A stretch of 64,000 nucleotides of DNA from Diploptera punctata (lineage: Eukaryota; Arthropoda; Insecta; Blattodea; Blaberidae), in NCBI GenBank assembly GCA_030220185.1, contig JASPKZ010004199.1, forward strand, positions 496,001 through 560,000, given 5' to 3'. Positions 45,116 to 56,589 of this stretch are shown piece after piece. The first letter of the stretch is position 1. Each line of letters begins with the position of its first letter. Position numbers and translations under genes: made by a program. Under the pieces are notes generated by a model. It was not told the DNA's origin, ran no database searches, and saw nothing but the letters and a program-made list of their open reading frames with translations.

Positions 45116-45317
45116 ACTCCATGGCGCGACTGGTCTAGAAGGCCCTTTGGTCTACCAGCCGGCAGCTGGCTTCATATCCACATGTGCCATTTCCGGAGAT
45201 GTGCCCACATAGGTCCCATATTGGCCGAAATTCCAAGAGAAATTTTCTTTTTGCATAAGGTCTCGAACAACTGCATGTATTTGGTCAAGACATGATGCCA
45301 TAAACCACTCGGGACGT
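45116..45317 (-). mobile_element. SINE-1 copy with internal deletion
   Basis: Both ends of SINE-1 are present (end at 45120 ACTCCATGGCGCGA complement, head near 45310), but about 120 bases of body are missing near 45190. Confidence 0.75.
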
Positions 45318-45388
45318 GAACAAAAATTAAATTCTAAAATGTTCAATCTTGGGGCTAATTTTTATCACATTGTATGTGTTGCATCGTG

Positions 45389-45705
45389 TCCCGCGCCGTA
45401 GCCGAGTGATTAAGGCAGGAAACCTTGGCGCAGAGCTACGGGACTTGCGCTGGTTCGAGTCTCATGGTATTTCGGTCAGAATGGGACCGGTGCCCACCCA
45501 GCATCGTGAGGCATTTGGGTAGCTGCAATAAGTAGCGGCTCCAGGTTGAGAAAACCAGCTATAGCGGCTGGAGGACTCGACATGCTGACCACATATCACC
45601 CCTACACTGGCTGATCATCTACCTCTGGGATTGACACATGTGGATGTGAGGCCTGCAGCCGGCTGGTAGGCTAAGGGCCTTGTAGGCCTGTCGCGCCAGG
45701 AGTTT
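45389..45705 (+). mobile_element. SINE-1, best-preserved copy
   Basis: GTCCCGCGCCGTAGCCGAGT (A box), GCTGGTTCGAGTC (B box), body with CACCCAGCATCGTGAGGCAT and AGTAGCGGCTCCAGGTTGAG, end GGCCTGTCGCGCCAGGAG. Works as the local reference for the family. The head resembles a Leu/Ser-type tRNA, which is inference. Confidence 0.9.
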
Positions 45706-45861
45706 TATGTGTTGCGTCGTGTTTCTGATCTAAAAAAAATATATTCAGACAATGAGGTCAGTGATAAAAAAAATTCCAACATATTAATTCTGCCTGCCTT
45801 AATCATACACATAGGCCAACTAAATACACATATAGACCCTAGACATGACAAGTTCTGTCCA

Positions 45862-46020
45862 CCGCTGTGGTCTCGAGGTAGCGTGCTGCCTTGTCACGCA
45901 GTGGGCCCGGGTTCGATTCCCGGTCGGGACAGGCTCCTGGGTGAGGTTTATTTTCGAGGTTTTTCCTCACCTATAAGACAAATGACAGAAAAATTTAGGG
46001 ACTAAAGATCCCCGTAAATC
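45862..46020 (+). mobile_element. SINE-3 copy
   Basis: TCTCGAGGTAGCGTGCTGCC, a strong B box CCGGGTTCGATTCCCGGTC, then GAGGTTTATTTTCGAGG and TTTTTCCTCACCTATAAGAC. The tail may reach about 46195. Confidence 0.75.
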
Positions 46021-46287
46021 ATTCGTATTATCATCCTTATCATCATCATCATCTACCTTCACCGGTGTGGAAAGCAACGGGAAGCTACCACACCTATAAT
46101 TCCCTAGTAAAGCTGCAAAGCATAGCATGAAAATGCTATAATTGCAGTGAAAGACCTGCCCTCGGTCAGAATTACTATAGATGGATGACAAGTTAGTGGC
46201 CATAAAATATCCACTTTCAGTACAAGTTACCTCAAATACTTCTACATCATATTAGTTTAAAAATAAATTCAATTCACTGTTCTCCAA

Positions 46288-46887
46288 ACTGTAGCGGGAT
46301 AGGCTTTTAAGGTCCTTGGGCTGCTAGTTGGATACTGGACCCAATTCCACATGTGCCATTCACTGAGGTGTACCCACCAGTGTTGGAGTGACATATGATC
46401 AGCATGTCGGGTTCCATAGTATATACTGTAGCTTAGTTTCTCAGCCTGTAGCCGGTAGTTATTGTCATCATCATCATCATAGTACATTCACGAATTTAGG
46501 CCATTTGTTGACCTGTTTCGGCCTCAAGAGAAACACCATCCAGAAGTCTTTTGAGTGGACGTCCTGGTCTTCTTCTTCCTGCAGGTTGATATCTTAACAT
46601 TAGTTTGGGTATTCTGTGATCTTCCATTCGATGAACATGTTGTATCCATCTTGACTTATAATCAGAAATTTTGTTTTCTAAAGATTCCATGTGTAATTCT
46701 TCTAAGATGTCTTAGTTATTGTAAATACCTAAATTCTGCACGTTGCGATGCTGGATTGTCACAGATCCTATATTGGCCGAAATGAAATTTCATTCCTCCA
46801 TAAGGAGTCGAGTCTGTATCTAGGCCTGCATGTCCCGTAGATCTGCACCACCAGGCATGATGCCTTAGACCGCTCAGCGCGAGACAT
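46288..46887 (-). mobile_element. SINE-1 copy split by a LINE-B insertion
   Basis: The SINE end half lies at 46288-46465 and the head half at 46713-46887. The break is bracketed by TAGTTATTGT (46456-46465 and 46713-46722). Confidence 0.85.
46466..46712 (-). mobile_element. LINE-B 3' fragment inside SINE-1
   Basis: ATG-repeat tail (TCATCATCATCATCAT on plus) followed by GTTTCGGCCTCAAGAGAAAC and on to SLENKISDYKSRWIQHVHRM on the minus strand. 5'-truncated to about 247 bases. Confidence 0.9.
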
Positions 46888-47169
46888 TCACTATTGTAGA
46901 AAACTTGAAACATAGCTGTACTTGAACACGATATCGGTATTTCAAGTTATCGAAATGGTTCATACAACTTATTAGACATAGGGTCTAAACATTAATTTAT
47001 AAGGCATATACCTGAAAAGTACAAGCCAGTTATTTGGTATAATTAGGCCTATCTTTAACATACACATATAGGCAGAAAAATACCAAAAAATACCCAGATC
47101 GTGCAATTAAACACCATAAATAAAACCATACTAAAAGTTCTCATGGGCACAGGTATTACGTTTCTTGCC
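46888..47169. other. No gene recognised
   Basis: AT-rich spacer. Confidence 0.4.
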
Positions 47170-47335
47170 TTTGGTCGCGAATTAAAACCCGGCTGGGGTC
47201 GATGGATTTTTTTAGGATGGAACAATCCAAGGAGCAAGTCCTCCGGGAGGGACTTTAAGCTGTGGGGTCCCGAGTCAGAAGAATTTCAGGCTCGTAAAAG
47301 ACCCTTAAGCCTGAATATAGAGGTCTCTAAGCAAA
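47170..47335 (+). mobile_element. SINE-4 copy
   Basis: GTCGATGGATTTTTTTAGGA, AGGGACTTTAAGCTGTGGGG and AGGCTCGTAAAAGACCC follow a decayed B box. Confidence 0.6.
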
Positions 47336-47804
47336 ATTTACTGACCTCCTTCATCCTGATAATACTATAGTCTGCCTGTTAGATGTCTCATTGGGTCGGT
47401 ATCTTGACCGAATACCATTCATGACATATTTATAGAAATGAGAGTAACTAAATTAACTAAAAGGAGAGGCCAAGGCCCAATATTGGGCTGTTACGTCATT
47501 GTAGAGGTAGACATGTATTATGTCCAAGACATTACATTTTATCTTAAAGACACTGAAGTTCTATAATAACACGTATATTCATATCAAAAGACATTTTTAA
47601 TATCTTAACTTGTAAGAAAATGTCTGAACATTACACAAGATGCAACACTGTATGTAACTCAACGATGCAAGCAGAAGAGTTGCACCTGGCTGTTAAATTC
47701 GAATATATTAGTTGCTAAATGGTATTAAGCGTACCACCTGTACTTCTTCAGCATTTTAACTTATGATTGAAAATCATTCAACTTTGTGATGATGATGATG
47801 GTGA
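47336..47804. other. No gene recognised
   Basis: AT-rich, nothing identified. Confidence 0.4.
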
Positions 47805-47826
47805 TGATAATAATATAATAATAATA

Positions 47827-47871
<45 letters not shown>
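47805..47871. repeat. (TAA)n microsatellite
   Basis: About 20 near-perfect units. Confidence 0.95.
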
Positions 47872-47873
<2 letters not shown>

Positions 47874-48066
47874 TGGGTTCTGGTGAACTTAGTGGTTACC
47901 ATGCTCTCCTTTTGTTTCCTAGGGTCACAAGTTCAAACCCGCACTGGGTAGATATATTTTTCAGGGCTTGAAATCCTGAGAATTCGTTCCCTATGAAGAG
48001 AAGTAAAGCCGTGGGTTCCGTATCGAAGATTTGAGGCATGTAAAAAACCTCAACGCCGTTGCTGCC
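47872..48066 (+). mobile_element. SINE-4 copy
   Basis: GAACTTAGTGGTTACCATGC (A box), CACAAGTTCAAACCCGCAC (B box), then AGTAAAGCCGTGGGTTCCGT and CATGTAAAAAACCTC. Confidence 0.7.
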
Positions 48067-48232
48067 GAACGATTTAAGACACACTTTGATGCAAGCTGCA
48101 GGACTTGCAATGATTCGAGTCCCCATGGGGGAAAAATGTCTCATGGTTTAGAGTCCGGATTCATATTTTTTCCTTGATATATCGTCATCATGATAGCACA
48201 TTCACAAATTTAGGCCATTTGTTGGCCTGTTT
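48063..48232 (+). repeat. Segmental duplication, copy 1
   Basis: GCCGAACGATTTAAGACACA through a SINE-1-like B box (TGATTCGAGTCCCCATGGGG) to the LINE-B end. The copy at 49302-49463 matches closely. Confidence 0.75.
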
Positions 48233-48479
48233 CGGCCTCAAGTGAATCACCATCCAGAAGTCTTTTTAGTGGACGTCCTGGTCTTCTTCTTCCTGCAGGT
48301 TGATATCTTAACATTTGTTTGGGTATCCTAAGATCTTCCATTCGATGAACATGTTGCATCCATCTTGACTTATAGTCAGAAATGTTGTGTTCTAAATGTT
48401 TCATGTGTAATTCTTCTAAGATGTCTTCATTTTATTGTGATCTAGTAGTGTGTATCCTGCAGTCCTCCGAAGATATCTT
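48183..48479 (-). mobile_element. LINE-B 3' fragment
   Basis: Minus strand: HNISDYKSRWMQHVHRMEDL, AGRRRPGRPLKRLLDG, stop, tail. Extends upstream to the LRRTAGYTLLDH region. Confidence 0.85.
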
Positions 48480-48680
48480 TCATCGTCTTCTTCTTCTTCT
48501 TCTTCTTCTTCTTCCGTTTGCAGTATTGGTGATGATGCCCGTTTTGCGACTACAAAAACTGATCTTTCCATCGGTTGAAAGGTCTTCCGAGGTCTCTTTT
48601 GCCTTTAGGTTTGAGGTGGTAAATCATCTTTGGTAAACGGGAATTTGACATTCTCTGGACGTGTTCTTTCGTAATAACCG
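48480..48680 (-). mobile_element. CTT microsatellite plus LINE 3' fragment of another family
   Basis: A (TTC)n run at 48485-48513 is followed by a minus-strand peptide HVQRMSNSRLPKMI and KPKGKRDLGRPFNRWKD, a LINE C-terminal end. Confidence 0.6.
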
Positions 48681-49301
48681 AAAATGTTGACGATTCACAT
48701 AAATCTAGACCTTATACTCAAGTTTGATGTTACATATTTTTACATATTTTAATCAATACTACATATTTATTACATAAAATGGTCTCAAAATGTAAGTTCA
48801 CAATATTTTTGTGTACAGTGCTAGTAAATGGTAAAATTTGTCATGGTTAGTTCTCAACTCTGTTTGGAGAATCATATGATTGGCAGGTCACAGTCATATC
48901 ACTTCATCACTATACTTTGTCTAGTCAATCCTGTTGACAGATAGTACCTCACATTGTAACTCAATGCAAACCTTTTATAATAGGCTATTCTAGGAAAAAT
49001 TGCATGGAATATCTTAAACAAAATGCAAACCTTAAGGTTTATAGTTTTCTTGGAAAACCTAAGCCACAGTTATTTTTCTTATCTTTCAAAATCGATTCAA
49101 ATATTACAAATGCTTGCTTCCTCCTCCCCCATCACCACGAGGAGTGAGTCTGAGGATAAGTGAGTGGTTGAATAGTTTCTACTATTTCTTCTATACCACG
49201 ATAATCCAAACAGGGTGCTCCATTACACCCTGATGTTGTTAAAGATAACTCTTTTAAAATTTTAAAATACGCTTCAATAATATAAAACTATATTTTCCAC
49301 T
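48681..49301. other. No gene recognised
   Basis: AT-rich with short TACATATTT repeats near 48730. Nothing else. Confidence 0.4.
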
Positions 49302-49463
49302 GCCGAACGATTTAAGACATTATACTTTGATGCAAGCTGCAGGACTTGCATTGATTCGAGTCCCCACGGGGGAAAAATGTCCGGATTCATATTTTTTTCT
49401 TGATATATCGTCATCAAGATAGCGCATTCACAAATTTAGGCCATTTGTTGACCTGTTTTGGCG
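49302..49463 (+). repeat. Segmental duplication, copy 2
   Basis: Copy of 48063-48232 lying 1.24 kb away in the same orientation, with a small deletion after GGGGGAAAAATGTC. Confidence 0.75.
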
Positions 49464-50213
49464 AACTATATTTTCTGCGGAATATGGTGCACGAAATTAA
49501 ATGTGGAATATTCTGATTTCGTCTGACCGTTTTAATTTTTTAAGAGTTGACTTAGTAGACCTATAGTGTATGTAAAGTATTAATTAAACTTGATTTGGTG
49601 AATTATTTTAAGGAATTAGGCAAAGGTTGTTGTGATCGAATATCAGTGAACGCTGATGAAAATGACTTCGACTGACTCATCGTTTATCTGCCAAAAAAAA
49701 AAATCGGTAATGCATTACTATCGATGACGCCTTTTACCACAGACGGTAAAATAGTGTTGTAGGCCTAAACATCTTGTAGTAAACTGTGCAAAAAAATAAT
49801 GGTTAAGTGCAAGAAAACTATAAGTACTGTATTTTGACAGTTGTACATAAATAATTTAAACATCTAAAAAATAAGTAAATTTATGTGGAAATAACTTCAA
49901 ATTTATATATTCCGCTATGTTCTTATGTCTTTTTTTAGTTATATTAGAATTTATATATCTTAATTTAGGTTCAGGACCTACGTGTAAAATACATTCATTA
50001 TAGCCTACCCTTTTACACGAAGATGCTTCTGGATTGTTTGTTACTTTATCATTGGTAGTAAAAATATAGGTTATACATTTCCACATTCATATAAAATTAG
50101 TGAATTTTAAGAGACAAATATCTCATCATATCAGAACAAAGCTTGGACAAAGAAATAACACAGTACATTTCGATTCTTTATCATAAAAATGTAATATTAA
50201 ATATTTTGACTAT
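49464..50213. other. No gene recognised
   Basis: AT-rich, nothing identified. Confidence 0.4.
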
Positions 50214-50504
50214 TGCATATGTACACTTAGCAAAAAGAAAATAATGAGCCGACTCTTGATCTCGAATATTTTAAAGTTCTAACGCGCGATTCTAACGAGT
50301 AAACTAATTGTACAGTAGAGCTACAATACGTTTCCCTTCTTCCTTTTAAGAGCATTTTTCAAGCATAGTAAGCCAGCGAATGCTTAGCTAAGTGCTTAGT
50401 GGCTTCATTCGTATGTAAGAGGTCCGATTCCCTATGGGGTTAAAATTTGTAATCGTTAAAATGCTTTCCATTTTATTCTGTCTTTCTACTCTAAAACAAA
50501 AACG

Positions 50505-50605
<101 letters not shown>

Positions 50606-50914
50606 CTAAGAGCTGACGTGTCCACCATGTTGATATATTTCTGAACTCAATTATAAATAAATAATTTAAAGTGCAACAGTATATTAAAAGGTGTAAATTA
50701 ACATCAGTGCAATAAATATTAACATCATGTGTTTTGATAATAAATAATTAGGCCTATTTATCAAAGGTTTTTACTACGACTATGGAACATTACAACATTT
50801 TGCTCTCCCACGAGTTTCCAGGGAAACATCCCTGTGGTCCTCCATCAATCTACAATTTACAAACTATGGTGAATTCCACAGTCGGAGGAGGATACCTCTC
50901 CAATTTCTATCACT

Positions 50915-52035
50915 ATTATTATTACTATTATTGTTATTATTATTGTTATTATTATTGTTATTATTGTTATTATTATTGTTATTATTGTTATTGTTATTAT
51001 TATTGTTATTATTATTGTTATTATTATTGTTATTATTGTTATTGTTATTATTGTTATTATGATTATTGTTATTATATTATTACTATTATTGTTATTATTA
51101 TTTGTTATTATTATTGTTTATTATTATTATTCTTGTTATTATTATTATTGTTATTATTATTATTGTTATTATTATTGTTATTATTATTATTGTTATTGTT
51201 TTGTTATTCCTCTTATTGTTACTTATTATTGTTCTTATATTTTGTTATTCTTCTTGTTCTTATTCTTTTTATTCTTGTTATTATTATTGTTATTCTTGTT
51301 CTTCTTATTTTGTTATTATTATTGTTCTTATTGTTATTCTTCTTTTTATTCTTCTTGTTTTTCTTCTTGTTCTTGTTCTTCCTTGTTCTTGTTCTTCGTT
51401 TTTCTTCTTCTTGTTCTTGTTCTTCTTTCTTGTTCTTCTTCTTGTTGTTCTTCTTCTTGTTCTTCTTCTTGTTGTTCTTCTTCTTGTTCTTCTTCTTGTT
51501 CTTCTTCTTGTTCTTCTTCTTGTTCTTGTTTGTTCTTGTTCTTTTCTTGTTTCTTCTTCTTTTTCTTGTTCTTCTTCTTGTTCTTCTTCTTTTCTTTTTC
51601 TTTTTCTTCTTCTTTTTCTTGTTTCTTTGTTTTCTTGTTCTTCTTGTTCTTCTTTTTCTTCTTTTTCTTCTTTTCGTTCTTGTTCTTCTTTTTCTTCTTT
51701 TTCTTTCTTGTTTCTTGCTTCTTCTTTTTCTTTTTCTTGTTGTTCTTGTTGTTGTTTGTTCTGTTCTTCTTGTTCTTGTGTTCTTGTTCTTGTTCTTGTT
51801 CTTCTGTTCTTCTATTGTTCTTGTTTCTTGTGTTATTCTTGTTATTGTTCTTATTGTTCTTGTTATTATTGTTATTGTTATTATTGTTATTGTTATTATT
51901 GTTATTGTTATTATTGTTATTGTTATTATTGTTATTGTTATTATTGTTATTGTTTTATTGTTGTTATTGTTATTGTTATTATTATTGTTATTATTATTGT
52001 TATTATTATTGTTATTATTGTTATTGTTATTATTG
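50915..52035. repeat. Giant compound microsatellite, TTATTG to TTCTTG
   Basis: About 1.1 kb of TTA/TTG units drifting into TTC/TTG units and back. It gives rise to three overlapping long Leu/Phe/Tyr/Ser reading frames that are not genes. Confidence 0.95.
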
Positions 52036-53187
52036 TTCTATCTATCTATCTTTGGGTTTTTACAGCTGCTGCCGTCTTCCCGTGCCAAACCTCCAAAGCC
52101 TGCGGTCTTGGGCATCTTCGATGCTTAGCCCTCTAGCTTGCATTACTGTCTTCATGTTTTCCTTCCATGTTTAACCTTGGTCTTCCCTCTTTTCTTCTTT
52201 CTGTTAGGATGCCATTCATATAGTTGCTTCGGGCCATCGCTCATCTTCCATTCTTAAAACATTCCTACACCACTTTAATTCCTTTTCCTCAATTCTTTCA
52301 ATTATGTCTTTCTTCTGCTTCCATTTTGTTTCTAATTTCCTTATTTGTGACACGTTCTAATTTAGACTTTCTGGCACTTCTTCGTAAATAATCCATTTCT
52401 AGAGCTATTAGTCTATTCTTGTAGTACTTATTGATTGTCCATACCTCACTTCCGTACATTGCAACAGATTCCACCAATGTTTTACCAATATATTTTTTTG
52501 TGTCTTTCCAAATATGCTTATCCCCACCATATGGAATTTAATGATGATATTATTTTGCTACTCAATTCAATTCTATGTTTTATGTTCTCTTTGCCTATAC
52601 CTTCGATGTTATCCATAATCATTCCCAAATATTTAGTTTGTTTCACTTGCTTTATTTGGATTCCATCTTCCAATACTAAGTTTTTCTCTTTCATTGCTAT
52701 TTATTGCCAGATATTCTGTTTTTTGTAAATTTACTGTGAGACCCCATGATTCATATGTGCTTTTCAACCTTTTTATCATGAATTCCATATCAAAATTGTC
52801 TTGTGCTAAAACCAGTTGATCATCGGCAAATTGTAATGTCAGCAAAAATCTATTGCCTATTGGGATCCCCATACCTTTGCAGCTTTGTTTCCATTTCGTT
52901 AATATAAATTCTACATAAATATTAAATAAAATTGGTGATAGACTGCACCCTTGTTTCAATCCCTTTGAGGTGTTTATAGGATTAGACATTATATTTCCCA
53001 TTTTAACATAAGCGGAGTTATCTTTATAGGTTTGTTTAATAATTTCTATTAGGTTTCTGTCAATATTGTATTTCTCCAATACTTCCCATAATTTGTTCCT
53101 CGGAATTGAGTCATAAGCTTTCTCTAAATCTATCATTGTCAAATGGGTTTCTTCTCCAACTGCAGTCCGTTTTTCAATTAACTGTTG
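52036..53187 (-). mobile_element. RTE-like LINE, 5'-truncated copy inside the microsatellite
   Basis: Near-identical to 73-1205. It has a GATA-repeat tail at the low end, C-terminal domain, FADDQ reverse transcriptase and MIDLEKAYDS, then stops abruptly at a TTATTG array. Keeps the intact reading INKYYKNRL that is broken in the first copy, but has its own frame breaks near 52690 and 52280-52320. Confidence 0.9.
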
Positions 53188-53442
53188 TGTTATTATTGTT
53201 ATTGTTATTATTGTTATTGTTATTATTGTTATTGTTATTATTGTTATTGTTATTATTGTTATTGTTATTATTGTTATTGTTATTATTGTTATTGTTATTA
53301 TTGTTATTGTTATTATTGTTATTGTTATTATTGTTATTGTTGTTATTGTTATTGTTGTTATTATTGTTATCATTATTATCATTATTATCATTATTATCAT
53401 TATTATTATTATTATTATTATCATTATTATTATTATTATTAC

Positions 53443-53536
<94 letters not shown>
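53188..53536. repeat. TTATTG/ATT microsatellite, right part of the giant array
   Basis: About 25 TTATTG units, then TTATCA, then about 45 ATT units. It is the continuation of the array on the other side of the LINE. Confidence 0.95.
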
Positions 53537-54343
53537 GCCCACCGTCTCTATGTCAATTATTAGGATGGACTTGACATATATAAACTAAATATTTTAATTG
53601 AAGAGTGAAACTTTTCCCTCGCTAATTCATAATAAATAAATAAACACATAATTGTATGAAGCTATATTATCATTTATAAATTTATAGCATTATTATTAAA
53701 ACTGCACACACAATTAAATTGATACCGGTAGCTAAATAGTGTTATAGAGTTTACGAAGACATGAATATTACTTAATAGGCCTATAATGTAAAGTGGACAT
53801 AGATTACGTGGCAGGAATTAAATGTTATAGGATGTATTTTGCGAAAATACAAATGAATAAAAAAACATTGTCGAGGGATTCGAACCTTGGCTCTCATATA
53901 TATTTCCATCTTTTTGTAATTGGTTTAACAATCTACGTTACTCGAACGTCGGATATTAGTTGTCTAAATCCTGGTTTACTTGGTTACTTTTACACTATGA
54001 ACGAGAGTTGAACTTTATTTGAAATGTCGCAATTTGAGTAATATTGCATTAGTCGAACACTGGTAAATGCCTAGAAACATGTCTCCTTCAGTGTTCTTTA
54101 ACTATTTAAGACGATTAAAACCAAATACAGCGTATTTAAAACATTTAGCAATGCGTTACCTCGTGAACCGCATCTTTAGTTCTTCGAGCATGCGCAGTGG
54201 GCCATAACAGGGACTCTGCTTTTTGAAGCGGCTCATTATTTTTTTCTGAGTGTACGTATATGAAGATTAACAATTACATAAATATCCGGACTCTTACTCA
54301 TGAGTAGCCATATAGCCTTATGCTAATTTGAATAACTGAAATA
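53537..54343. other. No gene recognised
   Basis: AT-rich. 53868-53900 has a tRNA-like B box on the minus strand (AAGGTTCGAATCCCTCG). Confidence 0.4.
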
Positions 54344-54522
54344 GTAGCGACTCCAGATTGAGAAAACCAGCTATACCGGCTGGAAGACACGACATGCTGA
54401 CCGTATGTCACCCCTATACTGGTTGGATTATCATCCACTTCTGTGATTTACACATTTGAATGTGAGGCCAGCAGCCGACTATTAGACCAAGACCTTCTAG
54501 GTCTATCGCACCATGGAGTTTT
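54344..54522 (+). mobile_element. SINE-1 3' half
   Basis: TAGCGACTCCAGATTGAGAA through to ATCGCACCATGGAGTTT. Confidence 0.8.
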
Positions 54523-54639
54523 AAAAGACCGCCAAATCTGTCTCTGCAAATTGTGTCGGCCCTTCACGCCCACATTTGTACTGAGACCCTAATCACCTTA
54601 GTTGACAAAATGCGTCTATAAATAAAAAAACAACTACTG

Positions 54640-54912
54640 TTTCCACTGGAGCAATTCGCTACAAGCCGGAAGATAGAGAGTTCGAATCCCAGTAGGGACA
54701 GTATTTTTAAACTGACCTAAATCTTCTGGTGGCACTATGGTTCTGGGAGTCGGCACCAACCTCCAGTGAAAGGGGTACCAGATACTTGTTGTTGAGGGTA
54801 AAGACTGCCGTCACACATGGCTGAACATTCGGCTGACTTCAAGTTCCGACTGACTATTTAAGTGTGAACTATCCCACTCCTACGGCCTATGGAGGAATCG
54901 TTTTCACTAGTA
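54640..54912 (+). mobile_element. SINE-2 copy, diverged
   Basis: GCTACAAGCCGGAAGATAGA, B box AGTTCGAATCCC, GGTGGCACTATGGTTCTGG and TCACACATGGCTGA in SINE-2 order. The mariner-type element sits at its end. Confidence 0.75.
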
Positions 54913-54915
54913 ATA

Positions 54916-56245
54916 CAGGGTGGACCGCTCGAATGGACCTAATTTCAATTGCTTGTTACTGGCAAACGGTTGAAGATAGAAACTTAAAACAACGTTCATA
55001 TTACAGAAAAACTCACCAAGTTTTGATATCCAGATCACCACATCTCTATATGAGCCCCAGCAGTCACTGTGACGATATCAAAGCGATGAACAATTTCTTG
55101 CCAAGTACGTTGGAGTATGTCTTCTGGAATGTTCTCAATAGCCTCTATGATGCGCTCACGAAGATCACGAAGGTCTTTGACTGGGGTGGTGTAAACTTTA
55201 TCTTTGACATAGCCCCAGAGAAAGAAATCCAGTGGTGTTAAATCGGGAGATCTCGGGGGCCACGCGATTGGTCCTCTCCCTACCAATCCAACGGCCAGGG
55301 AAAATGTTGTCCAAAGTCGTACGAACTTCATTGGACCAGTGGGGAGGAGCACCATCTTGCTGGAAAACGATGTTAGGCTGCAGTTGTTCAATTTGTGGAA
55401 AGAAGAACTGCTCCAGCATGTCAAGATATGTGGTACCACGAACAACAGTTTTCTCGGCGAAGAAAAACGGTCCAATGACCTTATTATGTGACAAACTGCA
55501 CCAAACATTCATCTTCGGACTATCACGAACATGCTCTTGAATAGCGTGAGGATTCTCCGATCCCCAGATCCGCACATTATGCCGGTTTACCTTGCCTGAC
55601 AAATGGAAAGTGGCTTCGTCCGAGAAGAAAATCTTGGTCATGAAGTCAGGATCAGCGCCGAGACGGTCCAGCATCGTATTGGCGAATTCCACTCGTTTCG
55701 GCATGTCATTCGGCTCCAGACGTTGCACTAACTGCACTTTATATGCGTGCAGTTTGAGGCGTTTGTGGACAATCCGTTGTAATGTCGATTTTGGTATTTG
55801 AAGTTCCCGCGAAGCTCTTCTTAATGACTTCCGGGGGCTTCGCTCAAATGCGGCTTGAACATTTGCTACCATTTCATCGGATGCTCTGCGACCACCACCA
55901 TGCTTCTTCAACACAGATCCTGTAGCTAATAATGTATCACGCCACTTCTTTATGCTTCTAGCAGTTGGAGCATCACGGTTAAACACACGCCGGAACTCCC
56001 TTTGAACTCTAATGATTGATTTAAACTCCGCATACCACAAAACAGCTTGCGCTTTCATCTGCGGAGTCGCCATTTTCACAAACAATTAAATCTAAGAACG
56101 AGAAACGTATCTTTGTGCCATCTACCGACAGGATTCGAAACTTGGTGAGTTTTTCTGTACTATGAACGTTGTTTTAAGTTTCTATCTTCAACCGTTTGCC
56201 AGTAACAAGCAATTGAAATTAGGTCCATTCGAGCGGTCCACCCTG
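54916..56245 (-). mobile_element. ITm (mariner-type) DNA transposon with 108-base inverted repeats
   Basis: 1330 bases between TA dinucleotides (54914-54915 and 56246-56247). Terminal inverted repeats 54916-55023 and 56138-56245 begin CAGGGTGGACCGCTCGAATG and are almost identical. One transposase gene fills the interior. Such long, clean repeats and a single frameshift suggest recent activity. Confidence 0.92.
55035..56073 (-). pseudogene. ITm transposase, one frameshift
   Basis: ATG at 56071-56073 (MATPQMKAQAVLWYAEFKS). An N-terminal helix-turn-helix pair (KSIIRVQREFRRVFNRD, then RKSLRRASRELQIPKSTLQR) would bind the inverted repeats. The catalytic acidic residues are in IFFSDEATF and VFQQDGAPPHW, and in WPPRSPDLTPLDFFLWGY after the frame break. 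The break lies at a run of three C on plus (55278-55280), where one base too many follows WIGR. About 36 residues separate the second and third acidic residues once the break is allowed for. The rest of the gene is intact, about 345 residues in all. The family is common in insects; the subfamily is not assigned. Confidence 0.85.
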
Positions 56246-56274
56246 TACTACTAATACACCTACTGATAATAATT

Positions 56275-56305
56275 AATAATAATATTATTATTTTTATTAT
56301 TATTA

Positions 56306-56338
<33 letters not shown>

Positions 56339-56415
56339 GGCCTATTATTATTATTATTATTAGGCCTATTATTATTATTATTATTATTATTAGGCCTATT
56401 ATTATTATTATTATA
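56275..56415. repeat. (ATT)n microsatellite interrupted three times by AGGCCT
   Basis: ATT repeats with AGGCCT inserted in register at 56338, 56362 and 56392. Confidence 0.9.
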
Positions 56416-56589
56416 TAGGGAATTAAATAGAGGGAGAGAAAATTGTGATAGCTCCTGGAGATGTGATTAGAAGCTCAGTGGTGGAGATCCAGCGGTAGGC
56501 TATACCTGAAAAACGTACGTTCAAATTCCGGCTTAGGTGTAATTTTTTCTCTAGTTATGTTTGGATATTTGGAGGCCATCGACAAGAAT

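Noticed and set aside
45389..45470. Genuine tRNA genes at the A/B-box heads
   Set aside because: The heads continue into shared SINE bodies, occur many times and lack acceptor-stem pairing.
50782..52174. Three overlapping plus-strand ORFs of 356-448 codons
   Set aside because: They are translations of the TTATTG/TTCTTG microsatellite (almost only Leu, Phe, Tyr, Ser, Cys, Ile, Val) and have no gene structure.
53106..53588. Poly-Leu, poly-Tyr and poly-Asn ORFs on both strands
   Set aside because: Artefacts of the ATT/TTATTG array.
55232..55801. Plus-strand ORFs antisense to the ITm transposase
   Set aside because: Shadows of the minus-strand transposase frame.
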